Shown here in pieces: positions 23,482-32,244 of a stretch of 64,000 nt of DNA. Under the pieces are notes generated by a model. The model was not told the origin of the DNA. It was given only the letters and a program-made list of their open reading frames with translations, and ran no database searches. The DNA comes from Pseudomonas arcuscaelestis (GTDB lineage Bacteria; Pseudomonadota; Gammaproteobacteria; Pseudomonadales; Pseudomonadaceae), in NCBI RefSeq assembly GCF_016881005.1, contig NZ_JACOPV010000014.1, positions 147,855 through 211,854 of the forward strand. Reading direction: 5' to 3'. Each line of letters starts with the position of its first letter. Position 1 is the first letter of the stretch. The position numbers and the translations under genes are program-made.

Positions 23482-24086
23482 TTCACGGAATCCCGGGAGT
23501 ATGATCTTGGGGCTGGGCTGGGCTGGGCTGGGATTTGAGTCTGTGAGCTTATCCATTCAATGCGGCGCCGCTGTTGGCCCCTTCCGCCCTTACGGCGGGT
23601 CCCTTTTGTCTTGGCAAAAGGAACCAAAACCGTGTGTCCCTGCATTCGGCCCTGCGCTGCGCTCCGGGTCCCTTCGCTCCGGCATTGCTCCCGTCGGGAC
23701 CGCACCGAAGGGCCGTCCTGGCCCTACGGTGCTCGCAGGCCATCCATGGCCTGCGCCCGACTACGCAATACCTACACTCAGCCTACTGAAGGGACGATCC
23801 AGGGTGTCTGGGCTGACGATGTACGAAGAGCCAGATCAAAAGCAAAAGCTGCACACCAGCGCCGCACTGTTGCCGGTGCCGTTGCTGTGCTTCTCCCTAC
23901 ACAGATCGTGCAGGCGCCACAAATTGTCCCTTCAGTAGGCCGAATGGAACCCTTGCGTAGTGGGGCGACGGCCATGGATGGCCGGCGAGCGCCGCAGGGC
24001 CAGGACGGCCCTTCGGCGCGGTCCCCGCGGGAGCAAGGGTGGAATGAGGGAACCCGGAGCGCAGCGTAGGGCCGAATGCAGGGACA
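23482..24086. repeat. Long internally palindromic repeat, copy 2 (inverted relative to copy 1)
   Basis: Reverse-complement counterpart of 2974-3582, about 605 bp. It begins at TTCACGGAATCCCGGGAG and keeps the same order of modules: a GGGCT pentamer run (23511-23531), GTGAGCTTATCCATTCAATG, the CTTTTGTC/GGCAAAAGG hairpin, half-element, core, and second half-element ending in ATGCAGGGAC. Several stretches of over 50 bases are identical or nearly so. The core repeat CGGCAA count differs from copy 1. The gap 23438-24348 holds this element, its extension and the lpxC terminator; no gene is supported. Confidence 0.85.
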
Positions 24087-24250
24087 AGGGGTTTTGCCCA
24101 CTTTTGCCCCGACAAAAGTGGGTCGCCGTAAAGGCGAAACCAGCCAGTGGTGCCACTGCATCAAATGGATATGCCCATCGACACTCGAGCCCCATTTGGT
24201 AATCACCCGCGGTGCGCATTGAATGGATAAGCACGCAGCCTCGAACCCCT
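24087..24250. repeat. Extra terminal modules on repeat copy 2
   Basis: Beyond the shared part, copy 2 has a hairpin CCACTTTTG/CAAAAGTGG (24099-24122). Two versions of the terminal motif follow, CATCAAATGGATATGC (24159) and CATTGAATGGATAAGC (24217), each followed by a CTCGAnCCC stretch and 58 bp apart. The same motif caps the other end of both copies. Copy 1 lacks these modules on the matching side. Confidence 0.7.
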
Positions 24251-24298
24251 ACCAACCTAACCAGCAGGTGGAGTTCCCGGAATGCCATGAAGATAAAT

Positions 24299-24323
24299 AA
24301 AAAAGGCCACCCGAAGGTGGCCT
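24299..24323 (-). terminator. Rho-independent terminator of lpxC / cell wall cluster
   Basis: Stem AGGCCACC/GGTGGCCT with CGAA/TTCG loop followed on the minus strand by six T residues and TATTT, 25 bases after the lpxC stop. Confidence 0.92.
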
Positions 24324-24348
24324 GATTCACTAGAGAGAGTGTTCGAAC

Positions 24349-25260
24349 TTACACTGCCGCAACTGGACGCATGTAAGAGATCGGTGCCGTACTGGCATCT
24401 TCGAAAGTCACCACTTCCCAGGCATCTGTTTCCTCGATCAGCTTACGCAGCAGCTGGTTGTTCAGCGCGTGTCCGGACTTGTAGCCCTTGAACTCGCCGA
24501 TCAGGCTGTTGCCCAGCAGGTAGAGGTCGCCGATGGCGTCGAGGATCTTGTGCTTGACGAATTCGTCTTCATAACGAAGGCCGTCTTCATTGAGCACGCC
24601 GTCCTTGTCCACCACGATGGCGTTTTCCACACTGCCGCCGAGCGCGAGGTTGTGCTTGCGCAGGTACTCGATATCGCTCATGAACCCGAAGGTCCGGGCG
24701 CGACTGACTTCCTTCACGAATGAGGTGCTGGAAAAGTCCACGCTGGCGCTTTGAGTCCGGTTACGGAACACCGGGTGATCGAAATCGATCTCGAAACTCA
24801 CTTTGAATCCGTCGAATGGCAGGAAAGTAGCGCGCTTGTCGCCGTCTTCCACTGTTACTTCGCGCAGGATACGAATGAATTTCTTGGCTGCGTCCTGTTC
24901 TTCCAGGCCGGCAGATTGAATCAGGAATACAAAGGGTCCAGCGCTACCGTCCATAATCGGCACTTCGGACGCGGAGAGCTCGACGTAGGCGTTATCGATG
25001 CCCAGGCCAGCCATGGCCGAGAGCAAGTGCTCAACCGTGTCTACCTTGGTATCACCGTTTACCAATGTCGTAGACATGGTGGTCTCGCCGACATTCGCCG
25101 CGCGGGCAGGAATTTCCACCACGGGGTCGAGATCGGCACGGCGAAATACGATGCCGGTATCCACAGGAGCAGGTTTGAGGGTCAGGTAAACCTTTTCCCC
25201 AGAGTGCAGGCCGACACCTGTGGCACGGATAATATTCTTCAGGGTGCGTTGTTTAATCAT
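24349..25260 (-). CDS. lpxC: UDP-3-O-acyl-N-acetylglucosamine deacetylase LpxC
   Basis: Zinc-dependent deacetylation that commits UDP-GlcNAc to lipid A synthesis, in the cytosol. The 303-residue sequence starts MIKQRTLKNIIRATGVGLHS and has the zinc ligands in VEHLLSAMAGLGIDN (about residues 77-91) and in HKILDAIGDLYLLG (about 236-249), plus catalytic GHALNNQLL (about 263). It closes the division cluster after ftsZ, but a separate extended -10 promoter lies in the 112-bp gap. Confidence 0.97.
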   Translation of the reverse strand: MIKQRTLKNIIRATGVGLHSGEKVYLTLKPAPVDTGIVFRRADLDPVVEIPARAANVGETTMSTTLVNGDTKVDTVEHLLSAMAGLGIDNAYVELSASEVPIMDGSAGPFVFLIQSAGLEEQDAAKKFIRILREVTVEDGDKRATFLPFDGFKVSFEIDFDHPVFRNRTQSASVDFSSTSFVKEVSRARTFGFMSDIEYLRKHNLALGGSVENAIVVDKDGVLNEDGLRYEDEFVKHKILDAIGDLYLLGNSLIGEFKGYKSGHALNNQLLRKLIEETDAWEVVTFEDASTAPISYMRPVAAV

Positions 25261-25312
25261 GGCATTGGCCGCTTCAGCGCAAATTGCGAACTGGTATCAA
25301 CAAAGGCTGAGG

Positions 25313-25321
25313 ATAATACCA
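25313..25321 (-). promoter_or_regulatory. Extended -10 promoter of lpxC
   Basis: The minus strand reads TGGTATTAT, an extended -10 (TGnTATTAT), about 50 bases before the lpxC start; the -35 region is poorly conserved. Confidence 0.5.
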
Positions 25322-25372
25322 GACCCGGCCTTTGCTGAATACCAATCACCCTTATACCCCTGATAAATTTCA

Positions 25373-26563
25373 TTAATCAGCCTGACGACGCAGGAAAGCT
25401 GGAATATCCAGGTAATCCAGATCGTCTTGCGGATTGAGCTTGGCAGCAGCGGCAGCCCCGGCATGCGCCTGGTTGCGCATTACAGTCGGGCGCTCCAGGT
25501 CACGGTAGTTGACCGACGATTGTTCCTGACGAACCGGCGCCGGAGCAGCAGTCTGCATGGCAGCGGTTTGCAGGGTATTGTCGATGACCTTGACCGGCTT
25601 CTCGATTTTTGCACCCAGGCCAGTAGCAACTACGGTTACGTGCAGCTCATCGCGCATGTCCGGATCGATAACAGTACCGACCTTGACCATAGCGTGATCG
25701 GACGCAAAGGCTTCGATGATGCTACCAACGTCCGAGTATTCACCCAACGACAGGTCAGGACCTGCAGTGATGTTTACCAGGATGCCACGAGCGCCCTGCA
25801 GGTTGACGTCTTCGAGCAGCGGGTTGCGGATAGCCGCTTCCGTCGCTTCACGTGCACGGTTAGGACCGCTGGCGCAGCCAGTGCCCATCATCGCCATGCC
25901 CATTTCGCTCATTACGGTACGGACGTCGGCGAAGTCGACGTTGATCATGCCCGGGCGCTTGATGATGTCGGAGATACCGCGAACGGCACCCGCCAGTACG
26001 TCGTCAGCCTTGGCAAAAGCGGACAGCAAGCTTGCGTCCTTGCCCAGGATGGTCAGCAGCTTCTCGTTGGGAATGGTGATCAGCGAGTCAACGCTGTCTG
26101 CCAGTGCACGAATGCCCTCATCGGCAATCTGCATGCGCTTGCGGCCTTCGAACGGGAACGGACGGGTCACCACCGCAACGGTGAGAATACCCAGTTCCTT
26201 GGCCACTTCGGCAATGATCGGTGCAGCACCGGTACCGGTACCGCCACCCATGCCAGTGGTGATGAACACCATGTTGGTGCCCTGCAGTACTTCGGCTATG
26301 CGCTCACGGTCTTCCAGCGCGGCCTGACGACCGACTTCCGGATTAGCACCAGCACCAAGTCCCTTGGTGACACCAGTACCCAGTTGCAAAATGGTGCGCG
26401 CGCCGATGTTTTTCAGCGCTTGAGCATCAGTGTTGGCGCAGATGAACTCAACGCCTTCGATGCTGCTCTTGACCATGTGATTGACGGCGTTGCCACCGCC
26501 GCCACCGACACCGATCACTTTGATGACCGGGCTTTGCGGGACGTTGTCTACGAGCTCGAACAT
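25373..26563 (-). CDS. ftsZ: Cell division GTPase FtsZ
   Basis: Tubulin-like GTPase forming the cytokinetic ring. The 396-residue protein has the N-terminal VIGVGGGGGNAVNHM (about residues 16-30), tubulin signature GMGGGTGTGAAP (about 104-115), and the synergy loop with NVDFADVRTVM. A flexible linker (about 320-375) leads to the C-terminal peptide LDYLDIPAFLRRQAD that binds FtsA and ZipA. It is 56 bp after ftsA. Confidence 0.98.
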   Translation of the reverse strand: MFELVDNVPQSPVIKVIGVGGGGGNAVNHMVKSSIEGVEFICANTDAQALKNIGARTILQLGTGVTKGLGAGANPEVGRQAALEDRERIAEVLQGTNMVFITTGMGGGTGTGAAPIIAEVAKELGILTVAVVTRPFPFEGRKRMQIADEGIRALADSVDSLITIPNEKLLTILGKDASLLSAFAKADDVLAGAVRGISDIIKRPGMINVDFADVRTVMSEMGMAMMGTGCASGPNRAREATEAAIRNPLLEDVNLQGARGILVNITAGPDLSLGEYSDVGSIIEAFASDHAMVKVGTVIDPDMRDELHVTVVATGLGAKIEKPVKVIDNTLQTAAMQTAAPAPVRQEQSSVNYRDLERPTVMRNQAHAGAAAAAKLNPQDDLDYLDIPAFLRRQAD

Positions 26564-26619
26564 TTTCCCTCTCCTTACAGTTCTCTAGTTTTTGCGCCTA
26601 CTACTACTGCTTTGAAACT

Positions 26620-27873
26620 TTAAAAGTTGCCTTTGACCCAGCGCGTAAAACGCTCCAGCGCCGGTGCCTTTGGTTCATCGCCATAGTTGTTGCTGCTGGT
26701 ACCGGTAAGGCTCACGCCGTCGGACTGCTTTTGCAGGCCGTAGGTCAGAAGGCCCACACCAGTGGAATAGATCGGGTTGCGTACTACGTCGCTAAGACCC
26801 CGAACGCTATGCGGCACGCCCAGGCGCACCGGCATGTGGAAAATCTCTTCGGCCAGCTCCACCGCACCTTCCATCTTCGCGGTACCGCCGGTCAGAACGA
26901 TGCCCGCAGGCACCAGGTCTTCGTAGCCGCTGCGACGCAGTTCGGCCTGGATCAGGGTGAAAAGCTCGTCGTAACGCGGCTCGACCACTTCGGCCAGCGC
27001 CTGGCGCGAAAGCTCGCGCGGTGGACGGTCACCGACGCTTGGCACCTTGATGGTTTCACCGGCACCGGCCAATTTGGCCAGGGCGCAGGCATAACGAATT
27101 TTGATCTCTTCGGCATACTGGGTTGGAGTACGCAGCGCCATGGCGATGTCGTTGGTCACCTGGTCGCCAGCAATCGGGATCACGGCAGTGTGACGGATGG
27201 CGCCTTCGGTGAAGATGGCGATGTCAGTGGTACCGCCACCGATGTCCACCAGGCACACGCCCAGTTCTTTCTCGTCATCGGTCAGCACCGAATAGGCCGA
27301 GGCCAATTGTTCGAGAATGATGTCGTCGATTTCCAGGCCACAGCGACGCACGCACTTTTCAATGTTCTGCGCGGCATTGACGGCACAGGTAACGACGTGG
27401 ACTTTGGCTTCCAGGCGCACACCCGACATACCCAGCGGCTCGCGCACACCTTCCTGGTTGTCGATCACATAGTCCTGCGGCAGGGTGTGCAGAACCCGCT
27501 GATCGGCAGGAATGGCAACGGCCTGGGCGGCGTCAAGAACACGCTCAAGGTCGGCCGAACTGACTTCACGGTCGCGGATTGCGACGATGCCGTGGGAGTT
27601 CAGGCTGCGGATGTGGTTACCGGCAACGCCAACGAACGCCGAGTGGATCCGGCAGCCCGCCATCAGTTGGGCTTCCTCCACTGCCCGCTGGATCGACTGC
27701 ACGGTCGACTCGATATTGACGACCACGCCCTTCTTCAGACCACGAGAAGGATGGGTACCGATACCAACGATTTCCAGGGTGCCGTCAGCCGCGACTTCGC
27801 CTACCAGCGCCACTACCTTGGAGGTGCCGATATCCAGCCCGACGATCATTTTGCCGCTATGCGCATTTGCCAT
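26620..27873 (-). CDS. ftsA: Cell division actin-like protein FtsA
   Basis: Membrane-tethers FtsZ and recruits late divisome proteins. The 417-residue ATP-binding protein has the phosphate-1 loop IVGLDIGTSKVVALVG (about residues 9-24), an inserted 1C subdomain, CLVDIGGGTTDIAIF (phosphate-2, about 201-215) and VLTGGTAKMEG. The C-terminal amphipathic helix ERFTRWVKGNF is the membrane anchor. It follows ftsQ by 14 bp. Confidence 0.97.
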   Translation of the reverse strand: MANAHSGKMIVGLDIGTSKVVALVGEVAADGTLEIVGIGTHPSRGLKKGVVVNIESTVQSIQRAVEEAQLMAGCRIHSAFVGVAGNHIRSLNSHGIVAIRDREVSSADLERVLDAAQAVAIPADQRVLHTLPQDYVIDNQEGVREPLGMSGVRLEAKVHVVTCAVNAAQNIEKCVRRCGLEIDDIILEQLASAYSVLTDDEKELGVCLVDIGGGTTDIAIFTEGAIRHTAVIPIAGDQVTNDIAMALRTPTQYAEEIKIRYACALAKLAGAGETIKVPSVGDRPPRELSRQALAEVVEPRYDELFTLIQAELRRSGYEDLVPAGIVLTGGTAKMEGAVELAEEIFHMPVRLGVPHSVRGLSDVVRNPIYSTGVGLLTYGLQKQSDGVSLTGTSSNNYGDEPKAPALERFTRWVKGNF

Positions 27874-27887
27874 GGTCCTGCCTCTCT

Positions 27888-28757
27888 CTAATTCTTCGCA
27901 ACGGCGGGTTGGGCCGTCGTCGGTGCAATCGGTTCCCGCCAGCCAACAGCAAGGCCATTGGCATAACGCAGATCGATGCGGGCGATGTTCGTGATCTGTT
28001 CTTTTAGTGTCTTGTCGTAAATGGCAATGAAACGGCGCATTTTTTCTACCAGATGATCGCGCCCCAACAGCAGCTCGACTCCAGGCCCGGCACTACCGGC
28101 GCCAGTGGTCAGGAACCAGCTGCCGCGCTCGCGCACTTCCAGCCGGGCAATCGAAAAGCCCATTGGCCGCAACATCTGGCTCAGTACCTGATATTGCTGC
28201 ATCACTTGTTGCTGCGCCCGCTGCGGCCCGACCAGCTGCGGCAGGTGCTCGTAGTTGGCCAGTTCGCGAGGTGTGAAGGCCTGGCCCTGGTTATTGAGCA
28301 AGGCTTCTTCACCCCAACGCGCTACTGGCAACTGTTCTTCCAGGCGAATCACCACCTCGTCGGGCCACACCCGGCGTACCTCGGCATGGGCGATCCAGGG
28401 CATCTTTTCCAGCTCTGCACGCATGCTAGTCAGGTCGACAGTGAAAAAGCTGGCCGCCACATACGGGGCGATTCGCTGTTGCACAGCCTGCTGACTGATG
28501 TAGCTGAGGTCCCCCTGTACGGCGATCTTGGTGATCGGCCGGTCGGCATACGGCATCAGGCGCTGCGCACCCTCATACGCACCGAAACCTGCGGCGACCA
28601 GCAATACCGGCCAGAGCAGCCGCTTGAAGATGCTGAAATTGGCCTTTGGCAGGCGCGCCGACAGTGGCTCCTTGGCCACCATCCGGCTGGCACCACGCGG
28701 CACCGGCTTGCTGCGGCCGGTGGCGGGTTGCTGATGACGTAACATCGCGCCTTGCAT
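27888..28757 (-). CDS. ftsQ: Cell division protein FtsQ
   Basis: Bitopic inner-membrane scaffold joining FtsL and FtsB in the divisome. Of 289 residues, the first about 50 are basic and cytoplasmic. A membrane helix follows (LLWPVLLVAAGFGAYEGAQR, about 48-67), then a POTRA domain starting ITKIAVQGDLSYISQQAVQQ and a beta domain. GAGG stands 8 bases before the chosen ATG; a second ATG four codons on also has AAGG. It begins 4 bp after ddlB. Confidence 0.95.
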   Translation of the reverse strand: MQGAMLRHQQPATGRSKPVPRGASRMVAKEPLSARLPKANFSIFKRLLWPVLLVAAGFGAYEGAQRLMPYADRPITKIAVQGDLSYISQQAVQQRIAPYVAASFFTVDLTSMRAELEKMPWIAHAEVRRVWPDEVVIRLEEQLPVARWGEEALLNNQGQAFTPRELANYEHLPQLVGPQRAQQQVMQQYQVLSQMLRPMGFSIARLEVRERGSWFLTTGAGSAGPGVELLLGRDHLVEKMRRFIAIYDKTLKEQITNIARIDLRYANGLAVGWREPIAPTTAQPAVAKN

Positions 28758-28761
28758 GGGC

Positions 28762-29721
28762 TTAACCTCGCGCCTCTACGCTGGCCGCCAGGATCGCCAG
28801 CACCAACTGCTGGAAGTCCAGACCGGCCGCACGTGCCGCCATGGGGACCAGGCTGTGATCTGTCATGCCTGGTGCGGTGTTCACTTCGAGCAGCCAGAAA
28901 CGTCCCTGCTCGTCCTGCATGACGTCCAGCCGACCCCAGCCAGCGATACCAACGGCATCACAGGCGCGGGCGGTCAGGTCGATCAGTTCTTGTTCCTTTT
29001 CCGCGCTCAGGCCACAAGGAATCCGGTACTGGGTATCGGAAGCCAGGTACTTGGCGTCGTAGTCGTAAAAGGTGTGTGGCGTACCCAGTGCGATGGGTGG
29101 CAATACCTGCCCACGCAGGGTCGCGATAGTGAACTCCGGACCTTGAATCCATTGTTCAACCAACACTTGCGAGTCGTAGGTGGCGGCGTCTTTCCAAGCG
29201 GCGATCAATGCCTCGACGCTGGTCACTTTCGCCATACCGATACTGGAACCTTCATGGGCCGGTTTGACGATCAAAGGGAAGCCCAGTTCCGTGCCTGCAG
29301 AAATACAGTCAGCTTCGCTGCTCAGTACTGCATGGCGTGGGGTGGGAATACCCAGGCTCTGCCAAACCTGCTTGGTGCGCAGTTTGTCCATCGCCAGTGC
29401 CGAAGCGAGGATTCCACTACCGGTGTAGGGGATGCCCAGGCACTCGAGCAAGCCCTGCATGCTGCCGTCTTCACCGCCGCGGCCGTGAAGAATGATGAAG
29501 GCGCGATCGATCTTTTCGTTTTGCAGACGGTTGAGCAGGTCGCCACCCACGTCAATGGCAACCACATCGACGCCTGCGCTGGTCAACGCCTCGATCACGG
29601 CAGCGCCGGACTTGAGCGAAACCTCACGCTCGGCGCTCTTGCCGCCATAGAGAACAGCCACGCGACCGAAGTCTTTCACCGCGATGGTCGAATGCAGTTT
29701 GTCGTATGCATTAGCAGTCAT
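28762..29721 (-). CDS. ddlB: D-alanine--D-alanine ligase
   Basis: ATP-grasp enzyme that makes the D-Ala-D-Ala dipeptide for the pentapeptide stem. The 319-residue sequence has VLYGGKSAEREVSLKSG (about residues 23-39), HGRGGEDGSMQGLLE (about 78-92), the ATP-binding KPAHEGSSIGM (about 159-169) and metal-binding LEVNTAPGMTDHSL (about 282-295). It overlaps murC by ATGA. The dcw location marks it as the DdlB type. Confidence 0.96.
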   Translation of the reverse strand: MTANAYDKLHSTIAVKDFGRVAVLYGGKSAEREVSLKSGAAVIEALTSAGVDVVAIDVGGDLLNRLQNEKIDRAFIILHGRGGEDGSMQGLLECLGIPYTGSGILASALAMDKLRTKQVWQSLGIPTPRHAVLSSEADCISAGTELGFPLIVKPAHEGSSIGMAKVTSVEALIAAWKDAATYDSQVLVEQWIQGPEFTIATLRGQVLPPIALGTPHTFYDYDAKYLASDTQYRIPCGLSAEKEQELIDLTARACDAVGIAGWGRLDVMQDEQGRFWLLEVNTAPGMTDHSLVPMAARAAGLDFQQLVLAILAASVEARG

Positions 29722-31172
29722 TTCGACTTCCCCTGACTGGTAACAGCACCAGCGAACAACGGACTTTTAAGAAGCTGCGGAGCCAGGCCACCGATATCAC
29801 CGGCGCCTTGGCACAGCAGGATGTCGCCCGCACGCAACAGCGGCTTGACTAGCGGTGCCAGCTCAACGCCACGCTCGATGTAGATAGGGTCGAGCTGGCC
29901 GCGCTGACGGATGCTGTGGCACAGCTGACGACTGTCAGCACCTGGAATTGGCTCTTCGCCGGCCGGATAGACTTCCATCAACAGCAACACGTTGGCGTCA
30001 GCCAGGACCTGGACGAAATCGTCATACAGGTCACGGGTACGGCTGAAACGGTGCGGCTGGTAAACCATCACCAGGCGCCGCTCCGGCCAACCACCGCGTA
30101 CAGCCTTGATCACGGCGGCGACTTCGGTCGGGTGGTGACCGTAATCGTCAACCAGCATTACGCTGCCACCGTCCACCGGCAGATCGCCGTAGACCTGGAA
30201 GCGTCGCCCTACCCCTTGGAAGCCGGAGAGCCCTTGAACAATGGCCTCATCACTGATGCCTTCGTCGCTGGCAATGGCGATGGTCGCCAGGGCATTGAGC
30301 ACATTGTGGTTGCCCGGCATGTTGACCGACACATCCAACGGCTCGCGGTCACGACGCAGCACAGTGAAGTGGGTCTGCATGCCCGACTGGCGCACATTGA
30401 TGGCACGCACGTCGGCTTCTTCGCTGAAGCCGTAGGTAACCGCCGGACGCTTGACCAGCGGCAGAATTTCACGCACTACCGGATCGTCCAGGCACATCAC
30501 TGCCAGGCCGTAGAACGGCAGGTTGTGGAGAAACTCGACAAATGTTTTCTTGAGCTTATTGAAGTCACCTTCATAGGTCGCCATGTGGTCGGCGTCGATG
30601 TTGGTAACCACGGCCACCAGCGGCTGCAGGTGCAGGAAACTGGCATCGCTCTCGTCGGCTTCGGCAATCAGATAGCGGCTGGTGCCGAGCTGGGCATTGG
30701 TGCCCGCTGCATTCAGGCGACCACCGATAACGAATGTCGGGTCCAGGCCCCCAGCGGCAAACACCGAAGCCAGCAGGCTGGTAGTGGTGGTCTTGCCGTG
30801 GGTACCGGCGACGGCGATGCCGTGACGGTAGCGCATCAGCTCGGCCAGCATTTCGGCACGCGGTACGACCGGGATACGCCGTTCAAGCGCAGTGGCGACT
30901 TCCGGGTTGGCCGGATTGATGGCACTGGAAACGACCAGTACATCGGCACTGGCGGCGTTCTCGGCACGGTGGCCGATGAAAATCTGGGCACCAAAGGACT
31001 CCAGGCGCTCGGTGACTGCCGAAGTCTTGAGGTCCGAACCCGATACCTGATAGCCCAGGTTCAGCAGTACTTCAGCGATACCGCACATACCCACGCCGCC
31101 GATACCGACGAAGTGGATACGACGAATACGGCGCATTTCCGGGTGAGGCATGGCTTTTTGAGCTTCAACCAT
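29718..31172 (-). CDS. murC: UDP-N-acetylmuramate--L-alanine ligase MurC
   Basis: Adds the first amino acid to UDP-MurNAc. The 484-residue Mur ligase has IHFVGIGGVGMCGIAEVLL (about residues 19-37), the P-loop VAGTHGKTTTTSLLA (about 117-131), AEADESDASFLHL (about 171-183), and the C-terminal YQPHRFSRTRDLYDDF. The ATG lies 8 bp inside murG. Confidence 0.97.
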   Translation of the reverse strand: MVEAQKAMPHPEMRRIRRIHFVGIGGVGMCGIAEVLLNLGYQVSGSDLKTSAVTERLESFGAQIFIGHRAENAASADVLVVSSAINPANPEVATALERRIPVVPRAEMLAELMRYRHGIAVAGTHGKTTTTSLLASVFAAGGLDPTFVIGGRLNAAGTNAQLGTSRYLIAEADESDASFLHLQPLVAVVTNIDADHMATYEGDFNKLKKTFVEFLHNLPFYGLAVMCLDDPVVREILPLVKRPAVTYGFSEEADVRAINVRQSGMQTHFTVLRRDREPLDVSVNMPGNHNVLNALATIAIASDEGISDEAIVQGLSGFQGVGRRFQVYGDLPVDGGSVMLVDDYGHHPTEVAAVIKAVRGGWPERRLVMVYQPHRFSRTRDLYDDFVQVLADANVLLLMEVYPAGEEPIPGADSRQLCHSIRQRGQLDPIYIERGVELAPLVKPLLRAGDILLCQGAGDIGGLAPQLLKSPLFAGAVTSQGKSK

Positions 31173-32244
31173 GGGCCACCTCCAGACAGATATCGACCAC
31201 GGTGCGGGTGGCCGCAGGTTTTGCCAGGCGCCGAGCAGTGGCGGCCATGGTGGAGAGTTTTTCCGGTTGCATCAGCACCTCGTTCAGGCGTTCAGCGAGT
31301 TGCGCTGCGCCAGTTGTCGCTTGTGGCATCAGGAAGGCAGCGCCTTCACGGGCCAGATAATGGGCGTTGTGGGTCTGGTGATCGTCGATGGCGTGGGGCA
31401 ATGGCACCAGCATCGAGGGCAAGCCGGCCGCAGCCAGCTCACTGACGGTCAGCGCGCCTGCGCGGCAGACCACCAGATCGGCCCAGGCGTAAGCCTTGGC
31501 CATGTCCTTGATAAACGGCTCTACTTGAGCCTCGACTCCGGCCTCGCGATAACGCTCGGCGGTAATCTGGTCGTGTTGCTTGCCAGCCTGGTGGAACACC
31601 TCGGGACGAATGTCCGCGGGCACCTGGGCCAGGGCTTGGGGCAACAGTTTGTTCAGCGGTTCGGCGCCAAGGCTTCCACCCAGCACCAGCAAGCGTGGCC
31701 GCCGCGCACCCAAAGGTTCGCGTGCGGTTTCCATGAACAGTTCGCTACGCACCGGATTGCCGGTGGTACGCAATTTTTCCGAAGCAGCAAAGGTTCCAGG
31801 GAAAGCTTCGCAGACTCGGCCGGCCAACGGCACCAGCAACCGATTGGCGGTACCGGCACGGGCATTCTGCTCGTGAACCACGACAGGCACGCCGCACAGA
31901 CGGGCGGCGACGCCGCCAGGGCCGGTCACATAACCACCAAAGCCGATCACGCACACCGGCTTGAGCTGACGAATGATGCGCCGGGCCTGCAGCACAGCCT
32001 TTACCAGGGTGAAGGGTGCCTTGAGCAGGGACAACTTGCCCTTGCCGCGCAGACCGGTGACCTGGATCAGGTGCAGTTGCAACCCTGCCTGAGGCACCAA
32101 CTCGTTCTCGATACCACGGGGAGTACCGAGCCAATGCACGGTATAACCGCGCGCCTGAAATTCGCGGGCACAGGCAAGGGCCGGAAACACATGCCCCCCA
32201 GTGCCTCCCGCCATGATCAGGATATTTTTGCCGTCAGCGGCCAT
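31165..32244 (-). CDS. murG: UDP-GlcNAc transferase MurG
   Basis: Peripheral membrane glycosyltransferase converting lipid I to lipid II. The 359-residue protein has ILIMAGGTGGHVFPALACA (about residues 7-25), GFGGYVTGPGG (about 104-114), HEQNARAGTANR and the UDP-GlcNAc-binding CRAGALTVSELAAAGLPS (about 262-279). The start preceding MAADGKN is the family start; it overlaps ftsW by 11 bp. Confidence 0.96.
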   Translation of the reverse strand: MAADGKNILIMAGGTGGHVFPALACAREFQARGYTVHWLGTPRGIENELVPQAGLQLHLIQVTGLRGKGKLSLLKAPFTLVKAVLQARRIIRQLKPVCVIGFGGYVTGPGGVAARLCGVPVVVHEQNARAGTANRLLVPLAGRVCEAFPGTFAASEKLRTTGNPVRSELFMETAREPLGARRPRLLVLGGSLGAEPLNKLLPQALAQVPADIRPEVFHQAGKQHDQITAERYREAGVEAQVEPFIKDMAKAYAWADLVVCRAGALTVSELAAAGLPSMLVPLPHAIDDHQTHNAHYLAREGAAFLMPQATTGAAQLAERLNEVLMQPEKLSTMAATARRLAKPAATRTVVDICLEVAHG

